64,000 nt of DNA from Metopolophium dirhodum (Eukaryota > Arthropoda > Insecta > Hemiptera > Aphididae): NCBI RefSeq assembly GCF_019925205.1, contig NC_083562.1, forward strand, positions 23,994,001 to 24,058,000, written 5' to 3'. Within the stretch, counting starts at the first letter, position 1. Each line of letters begins with the position of its first letter. This document shows, piece after piece, positions 22,001 to 36,111 of this stretch. The notes under the pieces are model-generated. The model did not search any database. It worked only from the letters and a program-made list of their open reading frames with translations, and was not told the DNA's origin. The position numbers were made by a program, and so were the translations under genes.

Positions 22001-24997
22001 AAAAAACTATTCAAAATATTTATTTCATAAAACAACGAATATTCAAGGGTACCCAATTGTCAATGTTTAAAATTTGGCTAGAGGTTAAATCCTAAAAATG
22101 AAATTGACGGAGGGTGTTGGCGCCCGCAGGCAAATTCATTTTAGGAAACCAAAAAAAAATTTTGAAAAAATTTAACTGTATGATTACACTTTACAAAGTA
22201 CAAACTAAAATGCCCAGAATATTAAACAAAAAAACTATTCAAAATATTTAGTTCATTATAGAATGATTATTCGTAGGGCACTAAGTTATCGATTTTCAAG
22301 TCAATACAAAAAAAATTCAACTAGAGTAACATTACTAAAAAAAAAAAAAAAAATTGAAAGAGGGTGTTGGCGCCCGCAGGCAAATGCATTTTAGGAAAAC
22401 AAAAAAAATTTTTGAAAAATTTTAACTGTAGGAATACACATAACAAAGTACAAACTAAAATGCCCAGAATATTAAACAGAAAAAACTATTCAAAATATTT
22501 ATTTCATAAAACAACGATTATTCAAGGGTACCCAATTGTCAATGTTTAAAATTTGGCTAGAGGTTAAATCCTAAAAAAAAAATTGAAAGAGGGTGTTGGC
22601 CCGCAGGCAAATGCATTTTAGGAAACCAAAAAAAAATTTAACTGTATGATTACACATTACAAAGTACAAACTAAAATGCCCAGAATATTAAACAAAAAAA
22701 CTATTCAAAATATTTAGTTCATTATAGAATGATTATTCGTAGGGCACTAAGTTATTGATTTTCAAGTCAATACAAAAAATTCAACTAGAGTTACATGACA
22801 AAAAAAAAAATTTGAAAGAGTGTTTGGAGCCTGCAGGCAAATGCATTTTAGGAAAACAAAAAAAAATTTTGAAAAAATATAACTGTATGATTACACATTA
22901 CAAAGTACAAACTAAAATGCCCAGAATATTAAACAAAAAAACTATTCAAAATATTTAGTTCATTATAGAATGATTAATCATAGGGCACCAAGTTTTCAAT
23001 TTTCAAGTCAATACAAAATATTCGACTAGAGTTACATTACTAAAAAAAAAATATTAAAAGAGGGTGTTGGAGCCTGCAGGCAAATGCATTTTAGGAAACC
23101 AAAAAAAAATTTTGAAAAAATTTAACTGTATGATTACACTTTACAAAGTACAAACTAAAATGCCCAGAATATTAAACAAAAAAACTATTCAAAATATTTA
23201 TTTCATAAAACAACGAATATTCAAGGGTACCCAATTGTCAATGTTTAAAATTTGGCTAGAGGTTAAATCCTAAAAATGAAATTGACGGAGGGTGTTGGCG
23301 CCCGCAGGCAAATTCATTTTAGGAAACCAAAAAAAAATTTTGAAAAAATTTAACTGTATGATTACACTTTACAAAGTACAAACTAAAATGCCCAGAATAT
23401 TAAACAAAAAAACTATTCAAAATATTTAGTTCATTATAGAATGATTATTCGTAGGGCACTAAGTTATCGATTTTCAAGTCAATACAAAAAAAATTCAACT
23501 AGAGTAACATTACTAAAAAAAAAAAAAAAAATTGAAAGAGGGTGTTGGCGCCCGCAGGCAAATGCATTTTAGGAAAACAAAAAAAATTTTTGAAAAATTT
23601 TAACTGTAGGAATACACATAACAAAGTACAAACTAAAATGCCCAGAATATTAAACAGAAAAAACTATTCAAAATATTTATTTCATAAAACAACGATTATT
23701 CAAGGGTACCCAATTGTCAATGTTTAAAATTTGGCTAGAGGTTAAATCCTAAAAAAAAAATTGAAAGAGGGTGTTGGCCCGCACGCAAATGCATTTTAGG
23801 AAACCAAAAAAAAATTTAACTGTATGATTACACATTACAAAGTACAAACTAAAATGCCCAGAATATTAAACAAAAAAACTATTCAAAATATTTAGTTCAT
23901 TATAGAATGATTATTCGTAGGGCACTAAGTTATCGATTTTCAAGTCAATACAAAATATTCGACTATAGTTACATAACTAAAAAAAAAAAATTGAAGGAGG
24001 GTGTTGGAGCCTGCAGGCAAATGCATTTTAGGAAACCAAAAAAAAATTTTGAAAAAATTTAACTGTATGATTACACTTTACAAAGTACAAACTAAAATGC
24101 CCAGAATATTAAACAAAAAAACTATTCAAAATATTTAGTTCATTATAGAATGATTATTCGTAGGGCACTAAGTTATCGATTTTCAAGTCAATACAAAAAA
24201 AATTCAACTAGAGTAACATTACTAAAAAAAAAAAAAAAAATTGAAAGAGGGTGTTGGCGCCCGCAGGCAAATGCATTTTAGGAAAACAAAAAAAATTTTT
24301 GAAAAATTTTAACTGTAGGAATACACATAACAAAGTACAAACTAAAATGCCCAGAATATTAAACAGAAAAAACTATTCAAAATATTTATTTCATAAAACA
24401 ACGATTATTCAAGGGTACCCAATTGTCAATGTTTAAAATTTGGCTAGAGGTTAAATCCTAAAAAAAAAATTGAAAGAGGGTGTTGGCCCGCAGGCAAATG
24501 CATTTTAGGAAACCAAAAAAAAATTTAACTGTATGATTACACATTACAAAGTACAAACTAAAATGCCCAGAATATTAAACAAAAAAACTATTCAAAATAT
24601 TTAGTTCATTATAGAATGATTATTCGTAGGGCACTAAGTTATTGATTTTCAAGTCAATACAAAAAATTCAACTAGAGTTACATGACAAAAAAAAAAATTT
24701 GAAAGAGTGTTTGGAGCCTGCAGGCAAATGCATTTTAGGAAAACAAAAAAAAATTTTGAAAAAATATAACTGTATGATTACACATTACAAAGTACAAACT
24801 AAAATGCCCAGAATATTAAACAAAAAAACTATTCAAAATATTTAGTTCATTATAGAATGATTAATCATAGGGCACCAAGTTTTCAATTTTCAAGTCAATA
24901 CAAAATATTCGACTAGAGTTACATTACTAAAAAAAAAATATTAAAGGAGGGTGTTGGAGCCTGCAGGCAAATGCATTTTAGGAAACCAAAAAAAAAT
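19019..24997. repeat. Satellite array 1, 229-250 bp monomers
   Basis: Roughly 25 head-to-tail monomers. Each carries a GC-rich box (GGAGGGTGTTGGCGCCCGC or a variant), then AATGCATTTTAGGAAACC, A/T runs, CAAACTAAAATGCCCAGAAT, a variable tail and an A-run. Tail type A (GTAGGGCACTAAGTTATCG...) gives monomers of about 237-250 bp; tail type B (AAGGGTACCCAATTGTC...GGCTAGAGG) gives about 229 bp. The first monomer (about 19019-19240) is the most diverged, as is usual at an array edge. Internal higher-order spacing: 20640 to 22755 and 20949 to 23064 are 2115 bp apart (nine monomers); 20949 to 21886 is 937 bp (four monomers). The array stops inside a monomer at 24997, where duplicated flank begins. Confidence 0.95.
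20640..24869. repeat. Nine-monomer higher-order repeat in array 1
   Basis: Landmarks at 20640, 20949, 21427 and 21886 recur at +2115 (22755, 23064, 23542 and about 24001). The 22755 and 22364 landmarks recur again at +1887 (24642 and 24251), meaning that round lost one monomer. Sequence within the matched blocks is nearly identical, including the rare form GGCCCGCACGC of the GC box. Confidence 0.8.
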
Positions 24998-24999
24998 TA

Positions 25000-26624
25000 T
25001 AAATATTTGTCATATTAATAAAGGTTGTTTACGTACCTAATAGGTTTAATAGAATTTTACTATTGCCACGTAAACGTCTAGAAATAGTAGGGCAGTAGGT
25101 TCATAATATATTATATTTAAATATTGTATTATAATAATATGAATAATATAATAATATTATGTTTTAAATATTCCTAGGTTATTTAAAAATTAAATACCAG
25201 TGTTTCTAAAATACAAATACAAAAATCTTAATTTAAAATATCTAAAAACATAACTACCGCTTATAAATTATAACCACAGGTTAGCAATACTAACTTAAAA
25301 ATAAAAAGTTATAAATTAATAATATAATAATTGCTTAAGTCGTATACAACCGAACGCAACTTAACCTAATAACTATTAGTTGTTACATCTTATAACACGT
25401 ATTTTGGGTATAACATTTAATTTTACACTTTTAATTTAATTCTGAATTGAAAATGTATTCCTCGTACAGTTTTTTACTGTTACTAAAATAAACATTATTA
25501 TTTATATGTAATATTATACCCACTCAGCACTCAATATTTTTATAATTGGCAAGAAAACATACATTTGCACCAATAAACACATTGTCTTTCTTGAATTACT
25601 GTTAGAAGCAATCATAATAAAATATACAGCAAGTTTATAATTTAAGTTAATTTTTTTTAAAAATATTAAAAATATTATCGATTTCTTGTGTTAAATTAAC
25701 AAAATTGTTTTAATACTATATGAATTAAACAAACAAATCTGAATTTTTTCAGTACACACTATACCAGTGGTCGGCAACCGGCGGCCCACTTTAAATTCTA
25801 CGACAACGACATTTAATCGAATATTATATCAAAAAAATCATAAAATGATGAATCATGAAATGATAGATTTTTTGATATCGAAAAGGTATTATTTGTTGAC
25901 TATAATAAACAAAAAATCAAATAAATAAATATAAGTCTTGTAAATATATCCATACATAATAGGTACACTATATATTATATTCTGTATTCTGGAACACAGT
26001 TGTTAAATTATTATTTAAATATATAATCTATTAGAATGTTAGTTTAACAATTAATATAATACTTACTAAAAAAAATACTTTTTAAGAGTATTCAAATACA
26101 GATACCTGTTTTGAAAAATAAGTAAAATACGCGTATTCAAGTGATTAAAAAGTATTTGAATAATTTTGCTCAAGTAGGTACTTAAAGAGAATTTATCATA
26201 GCTGATCTGAGTTCCAAAAATTGAACTTTAGATTTATAGTTTTTTTAAAAATACTTGAAATCCTAACTTCATCAATATTAGTCTTATCGACTTGAAGACT
26301 TCAAGATTCAACGCAGCCAAGCCTTGAAAACAAATTTATATTCTCAAAAAAGTATCGACATTAAGATTGACAAAAGAAAATTTCCCGCCAAAATTATTTT
26401 TTGAATAATTTAAATTTTGAACACATTTTTGAATTTATCATGTATTAAAAAACTAAAAACCCAACCAACTGTACCAACATTCCCTACTAATTATACGAAT
26501 GGCGACACCAATATAAAAATTAATTTATCTAAGTATTCTATAAAAAATATCTATTTCCATATTCAAATATTATTGAATAATTCAAAAAAACTTCAAAATC
26601 AATATTTAATATTCAATATTTGTA
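25000..26624. repeat. Left flank of satellite array 2, duplication copy 2
   Basis: Near-identical copy of 17186-19018. An early difference is AATAAAG for AATAAAT near 25023. The segment equivalent to 18029-18250 is replaced by 14 bp at 25843-25856 (AAATGATGAATCAT), removing most of the hAT transposase fragment. The left border joins directly to a satellite monomer cut inside its AAACCAAAAAAAAATT stretch, so the junction at about 24998-25000 marks the tandem duplication point. Contains no gene. Confidence 0.88.
25765..25842 (+). mobile_element. hAT transposon left terminus (copy 2)
   Basis: Same CAGTGGTCGGCAACCGGCGG terminus and CACTATAC flank as at 17951, present through the segmental duplication rather than a second insertion. 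Downstream of 25842 the element is deleted relative to copy 1. Confidence 0.6.
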
Positions 26625-29600
26625 AAGGCACCTGCCTTTTATGAAACCAAAAAAAAATTTTGAAAAATTGAAATGTAAGTATACACATTACAAAGTACAA
26701 ACTAAAATGCCCAGGATATTAAACAAAAAAACTATTCGAAATATTTAGTTCATTATAGAATGATTAATCATAGGGCACCAAGTTATCAATTTTCAAGTCA
26801 ATACAAAATATTCAACTAGACTTACATAACTAAAAATAAAAATTGAAGGAGGGTGTTGGCACCCGCAGGCAAATGCATTTTAGGAAACCAAAAAAAAATT
26901 TTGAAAAAATTTAACTGTATGATTACACATTACAAAGTACAAACTAAAATGCCCAGAATATTAAACAAAAAACTATTCAAAATATTTAGTTCATTAAAGA
27001 ATGATTATTCATAGGGCACTTAGTTATCGATTTTCAAGTCAATACAAAAAAAATTCAACTAGAGTTACATTACTAAAAAAAAAATAAAAATTGAAAGAGG
27101 GTGTTGGCGCCCGCAGACAAATGCATTTTAGGAAACCAAATAAAAATTTTGAAAAAATTTAACTGTAACAATACACATAACAAAGTACAAACTAAAATGC
27201 CCAGAAAATTAAACTGAAAAAACTATTCAAAATATTTATTTCATAAAACAACGATTATTCAAGGGTACCCAATTGTCAATGTTTAAAATTTGGCTAGAGG
27301 TTAAATCCTAAAAATGAAATTGACGGAGGGTGTTGGCGCCCGCAGGCAAATGCATTTTAGGAAACCAAAAAAAAATTTTGAAAAAATTTAACTGTATGAT
27401 AACACATTACAATGTACAAACTAAAATGCCCAGAATATTAAACAAAAAAACTATTCGAAATATTTAGTTCATTATAGAATGATTATTCGTAGGGCACTAA
27501 GTTATCGATTTTCAAGTCAATACAAAAAAAATTCAACTAGAGTTACATTACTAAAAAAAAAAAAAAAAAAAATTTAAAGAGGTTGTTGGCGCCCGCAGGC
27601 AAATGCATTTTAGGAAACCAAAAAAAAATTTTGAAAAAATTTAACTGTAGGAATACACATGACAAAATACAAACTAAAATGCCCAGAATATTAAACGGAA
27701 AAAACTATTCAAAATATTTAGTTTATTCAAGAATGATTATTCATAGGGCAATTAGTTATCGATTTTCAAGTCAATACAAAAAAAATTCAACTAGAGTTAC
27801 ATTACTAAAAATAAAAATTGAAGGAGGGTGTTGGCGCCCGCAGGCAAATGCATTTTAGGAAATCAAAAAAAAATTTTTGAAAAAATTTAACCGTAGGAAT
27901 ACACATAACAAAATACAAAATAAAATGCCCAGAATATTAAACAGAAAAAACTATTCAAAATATTTAGTTTATTAAAGAATGATTATTCATAGGGTACCAA
28001 GTTATCAATTTTCAAGTCATTACAAAAAATTCAACTAGAGTTAAATTATTAAAAAAAAAAATTGAAGGAGGGTGTTGGAGCCTGCAGGCAAATGCATTTT
28101 AGGAAACCAAAAACAAATTTTGAAAAAATTTAACTGTATGATTACACATTACAATGTACAAACTAAAATGCCCAGAATATTAAACAAAAAAACTATTCAA
28201 AATATTTAGTTCATTATAGAATGATTATTCGTAGGGCACTAAGTTATTGATTTTCAAGTCAATACAAAAAATTCAACTAGAGTTACATGACAAAAAAAAA
28301 AATTTGAAAGAGTGTTTGGAGCCTGCAGGCAAATGCATTTTAGGAAAACAAAAAAAAATTTTGAAAAAATATAACTGTATGATTACACATTACAAAGTAC
28401 AAACTAAAATGCCCAGAATATTAAACAAAAAAACTATTCAAAATATTTAGTTCATTATAGAATGATTAATCATAGGGCACAAAGTTTTCAATTTTCAAGT
28501 CAATACAAAATATTCGACTAGAGTTACATTACTAAAAAAAAAATATTAAAAGAGGGTGTTGGAGCCTGCAGGCAAATGCATTTTAGGAAACCAAAAAAAA
28601 ATTTTGAAAAAATTTAACTGTATGATTACACTTTACAAAGTACAAACTAAAATGCCCAGAATATTAAACAAAAAAACTATTCAAAATATTTAGTTCATTA
28701 TAGAATGATTATTCGTAGGGCACTAAGTTATCGATTTTCAAGTCAATACAAAAAAAATTCAACTAGAGTAACATTACTAAAAAAAAAAAAAAAAATTGAA
28801 AGAGGGTGTTGGCGCCCGCAGGCAAATGCATTTTAGGAAAACAAAAAAAATTTTTGAAAAATTTTAACTGTAGGAATACACATAACAAAGTACAAACTAA
28901 AATGCCCAGAATATTAAACAGAAAAAACTATTCAAAATATTTATTTCATAAAACAACGATTATTCAAGGGTACCCAATTGTCAATGTTTAAAATTTGGCT
29001 AGAGGTTAAATCCTAAAAAAAAAATTGAAAGAGGGTGTTGGCCCGCACGCAAATGCATTTTAGGAAACCAAAAAAAAATTTAACTGTATGATTACACATT
29101 ACAAAGTACAAACTAAAATGCCCAGAATATTAAACAAAAAAACTATTCAAAATATTTAGTTCATTATAGAATGATTATTCGTAGGGCACTAAGTTATCAA
29201 TTTTCAAGTCAATACAAAATATTCGACTATAGTTACATTACTAAAAAAAAAAAATTGAAGGAGGGTGTTGGAGCCTGCAGGCAAATGCATTTTAGGAAAC
29301 CAAAAAAAAATTTTGAAAAAATTTAACTGTATGATTACACTTTACAAAGTACAAACTAAAATGCCCAGAATATTAAACAAAAAAACTATTCAAAATATTT
29401 ATTTCATAAAACAACGAATATTCAAGGGTACCCAATTGTCAATGTTTAAAATTTGGCTAGAGGTTAAATCCTAAAAATGAAATTGACGGAGGGTGTTGGC
29501 GCCCGCAGGCAAATTCATTTTAGGAAACCAAAAAAAAATTTTGAAAAAATTTAACTGTATGATTACACTTTACAAAGTACAAACTAAAATGCCCAGAATA

Positions 29601-32403
29601 TTAAACAAAAAAACTATTCAAAATATTTAGTTCATTATAGAATGATTATTCGTAGGGCACTAAGTTATCGATTTTCAAGTCAATACAAAAAAAATTCAAC
29701 TAGAGTAACATTACTAAAAAAAAAAAAAAAAATTGAAAGAGGGTGTTGGCGCCCGCAGGCAAATGCATTTTAGGAAAACAAAAAAAATTTTTGAAAAATT
29801 TTAACTGTAGGAATACACATAACAAAGTACAAACTAAAATGCCCAGAATATTAAACAGAAAAAACTATTCAAAATATTTATTTCATAAAACAACGATTAT
29901 TCAAGGGTACCCAATTGTCAATGTTTAAAATTTGGCTAGAGGTTAAATCCTAAAAAAAAAATTGAAAGAGGGTGTTGGCCCGCAGGCAAATGCATTTTAG
30001 GAAACCAAAAAAAAATTTAACTGTATGATTACACATTACAAAGTACAAACTAAAATGCCCAGAATATTAAACAAAAAAACTATTCAAAATATTTAGTTCA
30101 TTATAGAATGATTATTCGTAGGGCACTAAGTTATCGATTTTCAAGTCAATACAAAATATTCGACTATAGTTACATTACTAAAAAAAAAAAATTGAAGGAG
30201 GGTGTTGGAGCCTGCAGGCAAATGCATTTTAGGAAACCAAATAAAAATTATGAAAAAATTTAACTGTAGGAATACACATAACAAAGTACAAACTAAAATG
30301 CCCAGAATATTAAACAAAAAAACTATTCAAAATATTTAGTTCATTATAGAATGATTATTCGTAGGGCACTAAGTTATTGATTTTCAAGTCAATACAAAAA
30401 ATTCAACTAGAGTAACATGACAAAAAAAAAAATTTGAAAGAGTGTTTGGAGCCTGCAGGCAAATGCATTTTAGGAAAACAAAAAAAAATTTTGAAAAAAT
30501 TTAACTGTATGATTACACATTACAAAGTACAAACTAAAATGCCCAGAATATTAAACAAAAAACTATTCAAAATATTTAGTTCATTAAAGAATGATTATTC
30601 ATAGGGCACTTAGTTATCGATTTTCAAGTCAATACAAAAAAAATTCAACTAGAGTTACATTACTAAAAAAAAAATAAAAATTGAAAGAGGGTGTTGGCGC
30701 CCACAGACAAATGCATTTTAGGAAACCAAATAAAAATTTTGAAAAAATTTAACTGTAACAATACACATAACAAAGTACAAACTAAAATGCCCAGAATATT
30801 AAACAAAAAAACTATTCAAAATATTTATTTCATAAAACAACGAATATTCAAGGGTACCCAATTGTCAATGTTTAAAATTTGGCTAGAGGTTAAATCCTAA
30901 AAATGAAATTGACGGAGGGTGTTGGCGCCCGCAGGCAAATTCATTTTAGGAAACCAAAAAAAAATTTTGAAAAAATTTAACTGTATGATTACACTTTACA
31001 AAGTACAAACTAAAATTCCCAGAATATTAAACAAAAAAACTATTCAAAATATTTAGTTCATTATAGAATGATTATTCGTAGGGCACTAAGTTATCGATTT
31101 TCAAGTCAATACAAAAAAAATTCAACTAGAGTAACATTACTAAAAAAAAAAAAAAAAATTGAAAGAGGGTGTTGGCGCCCGCAGGCAAATGCATTTTAGG
31201 AAAACAAAAAAAATTTTTGAAAAATTTTAACTGTAGGAATACACATAACAAAGTACAAACTAAAATGCCCAGAATATTAAACAGAAAAAACTATTCAAAA
31301 TATTTATTTCATAAAACAACGATTATTCAAGGGTACCCAATTGTCAATGTTTAAAATTTGGCTAGAGGTTAAATCCTAAAAATGAAATTGACGGAGGGTG
31401 TTGGCGCCCGCAGGCAAATTCATTTTAGGAAACCAAAAAAAAATTTTGAAAAAATTTAACTGTATGATTACACTTTACAAAGTACAAACTAAAATGCCCA
31501 GAATATTAAACAAAAAAACTATTCAAAATATTTAGTTCATTATAGAATGATTATTCGTAGGGCACTAAGTTATCGATTTTCAAGTCAATACAAAAAAAAT
31601 TCAACTAGAGTAACATTACTAAAAAAAAAAAAAAAAATTGAAAGAGGGTGTTGGCGCCCGCAGGCAAATGCATTTTAGGAAAACAAAAAAAATTTTTGAA
31701 AAATTTTAACTTTAGGAATACACATAACAAAGTACAAACTAAAATGCCCAGAATATTAAACAGAAAAAACTATTCAAAATATTTATTTCATAAAACAACG
31801 ATTATTCAAGGGTACCCAATTGTCAATGTTTAAAATTTGGCTAGAGGTTAAATCCTAAAAAAAAAATTGAAAGAGGGTGTTGGCCCGCAGGCAAATGCAT
31901 TTTAGGAAACCAAAAAAAAATTTAACTGTATGATTACACATTACAAAGTACAAACTAAAATGCCCAGAATATTAAACAAAAAAACTATTCAAAATATTTA
32001 GTTCATTATAGAATGATTATTCGTAGGGCACTAAGTTATCGATTTTCAAGTCAATACAAAATATTCGACTATAGTTACATTACTAAAAAAAAAAAATTGA
32101 AGGAGGGTGTTGGAGCCTGCAGGCAAATGCATTTTAGGAAACCAAATAAAAATTATGAAAAAATTTAACTGTAGGAATACACATAATAAAGTACAAACTA
32201 AAATGCCCAGAATATTAAACAAAAAAACTATTCAAAATATTTAGTTCATTATAGAATGATTATTCGTAGGGCACTAAGTTATTGATTTTCAAGTCAATAC
32301 AAAAAATTCAACTAGAGTTACATGACAAAAAAAAAAATTTGAAAGAGTGTTTGGAGCCTGCAGGCAAATGCATTTTAGGAAAACAAAAAAAAATTTTGAA
32401 AAA

Positions 32404-33790
32404 ATTTAACTGTATGATAACACATTACAATGTACAAACTAAAATGCCCAGAATATTAAACAAAAAAACTATTCAAAATATTTAGTTCATTATAGAATGA
32501 TTATTCGTAGGGCACTAAGTTATCGATTTTCAAGTCAATACAAAAAAAATTCAACTAGAGTTACATTACTAAAAAAAAAAAAAAAAAAATTTAAAGAGGT
32601 TGTTGGCGCCCGCAGGCAAATGCATTTTAGGAAACCAAAAAAAAATTTTGAAAAAATTTAACTGTAGGAATACACATGACAAAATACAAACTAAAATGCC
32701 CAGAATATTAAACGGAAAAAACTATTCAAAATATTTAGTTTATTCAAGAATGATTATTCATAGGGCAATTAGTTATCGATTTTCAAGTCAATACAAAAAA
32801 AATTCAACTAGAGTTACATTACTAAAAATAAAAATTGAAGGAGGGTGTTGGCGCCCGCAGGCAAATGCATTTTAGGAAATCAAAAAAAAATTTTTGAAAA
32901 AATTTAACTGTAGGAATACACATAACAAAATACAAAATAAAATGCCCAGAATATTAAACAGAAAAAACTATTCAAAATATTTAGTTTATTAAAGAATGAT
33001 TATTCATAGGGTACCAAGTTATCAATTTTCAAGTCATTACAAAAAATTCAACTAGAGTTAAATTATTAAAAAAAAAAATTGAAGGAGGGTGTTGGAGCCT
33101 GCAGGCAAATGCATTTTAGGAAACCAAAAACAAATTTTGAAAAAATTTAACTGTATGATTACACATTACAATGTACAAACTAAAATGCCCAGAATATTAA
33201 ACAAAAAAACTATTCAAAATATTTAGTTCATTATAGAATGATTATTCGTAGGGCACTAAGTTATTGATTTTCAAGTCAATACAAAAAATTCAACTAGAGT
33301 TACATGACAAAAAAAAAAATTTGAAAGAGTGTTTGGAGCCTGCAGGCAAATGCATTTTAGGAAAACAAAAAAAAATTTTGAAAAAATATAACTGTATGAT
33401 TACACATTACAAAGTACAAACTAAAATGCCCAGAATATTAAACAAAAAAACTATTCAAAATATTTAGTTCATTATAGAATGATTAATCATAGGGCACCAA
33501 GTTTTCAATTTTCAAGTCAATACAAAATATTCGACTAGAGTTACATTACTAAAAAAAAAATATTAAAAGTGGGTGTTGGAGCCTGCAGGCAAATGCATTT
33601 TAGGAAACCAAAAAAAAATTTTGAAAAAATTTAACTGTATGATTACACTTTACAAAGTACAAACTAAAATGCCCAGAATATTAAACAAAAAAACTATTCA
33701 AAATATTTATTTCATAAAACAACGAATATTCAAGGGTACCCAATTGTCAATGTTTAAAATTTGGCTAGAGGTTAAATCCTAAAAATGAAA
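32404..33790. repeat. Reappearance of array-edge monomers inside array 2
   Basis: Landmarks at 27583 and 28247 recur at 32600 and 33264 (offset 5017, about 21 monomers), and the distinctive TATGATAACACATTACAATG head at about 32412 equals that at about 27394. These monomers otherwise belong to the array edge, so the block marks a large unequal exchange or duplication. It carries private changes such as AAAAGTGGGTGTTGG near 33566. Confidence 0.75.
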
Positions 33791-36111
33791 TTGACGGAGG
33801 GTGTTGGCGCCCGCAGGCAAATTCATTTTAGGAAACCAAAAAAAAATTTTGAAAAAATTTAACTGTATGATTACACTTTACAAAGTACAAACTAAAATGC
33901 CCAGAATATTAAACAAAAAAACTATTCAAAATATTTAGTTCATTATAGAATGATTATTCGTAGGGCACTAAGTTATCGATTTTCAAGTCAATACAAAAAA
34001 AATTCAACTAGAGTAACATTACTAAAAAAAAAAAAAAAAATTGAAAGAGGGTGTTGGCGCCCGCAGGCAAATGCATTTTAGGAAAACAAAAAAAATTTTT
34101 GAAAAATTTTAACTGTAGGAATACACATAACAAAGTACAAACTAAAATGCCCAGAATATTAAACAGAAAAAACTATTCAAAATATTTATTTCATAAAACA
34201 ACGATTATTCAAGGGTACCCAATTGTCAATGTTTAAAATTTGGCTAGAGGTTAAATCCTAAAAAAAAAATTGAAAGAGGGTGTTGGCCCGCACGCAAATG
34301 CATTTTAGGAAACCAAAAAAAAATTTAACTGTATGATTACACATTACAAAGTACAAACTAAAATGCCCAGAATATTAAACAAAAAAACTATTCAAAATAT
34401 TTAGTTCATTATAGAATGATTATTCGTAGGGCACTAAGTTATCGATTTTCAAGTCAATACAAAATATTCGACTATAGTTACATTACTAAAAAAAAAAAAT
34501 TGAAGGAGGGTGTTGGAGCCTGCAGGCAAATGCATTTTAGGAAACCAAAAAAAAATTTTGAAAAAATTTAACTGTATGATTACACTTTACAAAGTACAAA
34601 CTAAAATGCCCAGAATATTAAACAAAAAAACTATTCAAAATATTTATTTCATAAAACAACGAATATTCAAGGGTACCCAATTGTCAATGTTTAAAATTTG
34701 GCTAGAGGTTAAATCCTAAAAATGAAATTGACGGAGGGTGTTGGCGCCCGCAGGCAAATTCATTTTAGGAAACCAAAAAAAAATTTTGAAAAAATTTAAC
34801 TGTATGATTACACTTTACAAAGTACAAACTAAAATGCCCAGAATATTAAACAAAAAAACTATTCAAAATATTTAGTTCATTATAGAATGATTATTCGTAG
34901 GGCACTAAGTTATCGATTTTCAAGTCAATACAAAAAAAATTCAACTAGAGTAACATTACTAAAAAAAAAAAAAAAAATTGAAAGAGGGTGTTGGCGCCCG
35001 CAGGCAAATGCATTTTAGGAAAACAAAAAAAATTTTTGAAAAATTTTAACTGTAGGAATACACATAACAAAGTACAAACTAAAATGCCCAGAATATTAAA
35101 CAGAAAAAACTATTCAAAATATTTATTTCATAAAACAACGATTATTCAAGGGTACCCAATTGTCAATGTTTAAAATTTGGCTAGAGGTTAAATCCTAAAA
35201 AAAAAAATTGAAAGAGGGTGTTGGCCCGCACGCAAATGCATTTTAGGAAACCAAAAAAAAATTTAACTGTATGATTACACATTACAAAGTACAAACTAAA
35301 ATGCCCAGAATATTAAACAAAAAAACTATTCAAAATATTTAGTTCATTATAGAATGATTATTCGTAGGGCACTAAGTTATCGATTTTCAAGTCAATACAA
35401 AATATTCGACTATAGTTACATTACTAAAAAAAAAAAATTGAAGGAGGGTGTTGGAGCCTGCAGGCAAATGCATTTTAGGAAACCAAAAAAAAATTTTGAA
35501 AAAATTTAACTGTATGATTACACTTTACAAAGTACAAACTAAAATGCCCAGAATATTAAACAAAAAAACTATTCAAAATATTTATTTCATAAAACAACGA
35601 ATATTCAAGGGTACCCAATTGTCAATGTTTAAAATTTGGCTAGAGGTTAAATCCTAAAAATGAAATTGACGGAGGGTGTTGGCGCCCGCAGGCAAATTCA
35701 TTTTAGGAAACCAAAAAAAAATTTTGAAAAAATTTAACTGTATGATTACACTTTACAAAGTACAAACTAAAATGCCCAGAATATTAAACAAAAAAACTAT
35801 TCAAAATATTTAGTTCATTATAGAATGATTATTCGTAGGGCACTAAGTTATCGATTTTCAAGTCAATACAAAAAAAATTCAACTAGAGTAACATTACTAA
35901 AAAAAAAAAAAAAAATTGAAAGAGGGTGTTGGCGCCCGCAGGCAAATGCATTTTAGGAAAACAAAAAAAATTTTTGAAAAATTTTAACTGTAGGAATACA
36001 CATAACAAAGTACAAACTAAAATGCCCAGAATATTAAACAGAAAAAACTATTCAAAATATTTATTTCATAAAACAACGATTATTCAAGGGTACCCAATTG
36101 TCAATGTTTAA
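33573..36111. repeat. Four-monomer higher-order repeat, 937-938 bp
   Basis: Identical landmarks occur at 33573, 34510 and 35448 and again at 34051, 34988 and 35926, spaced 937 then 938 bp. Each round is four monomers with alternating B and A tails and one GGCCCGCACGC or GGCCCGCAGGC box monomer. The rounds are almost indistinguishable except for A-run length. Confidence 0.82.
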
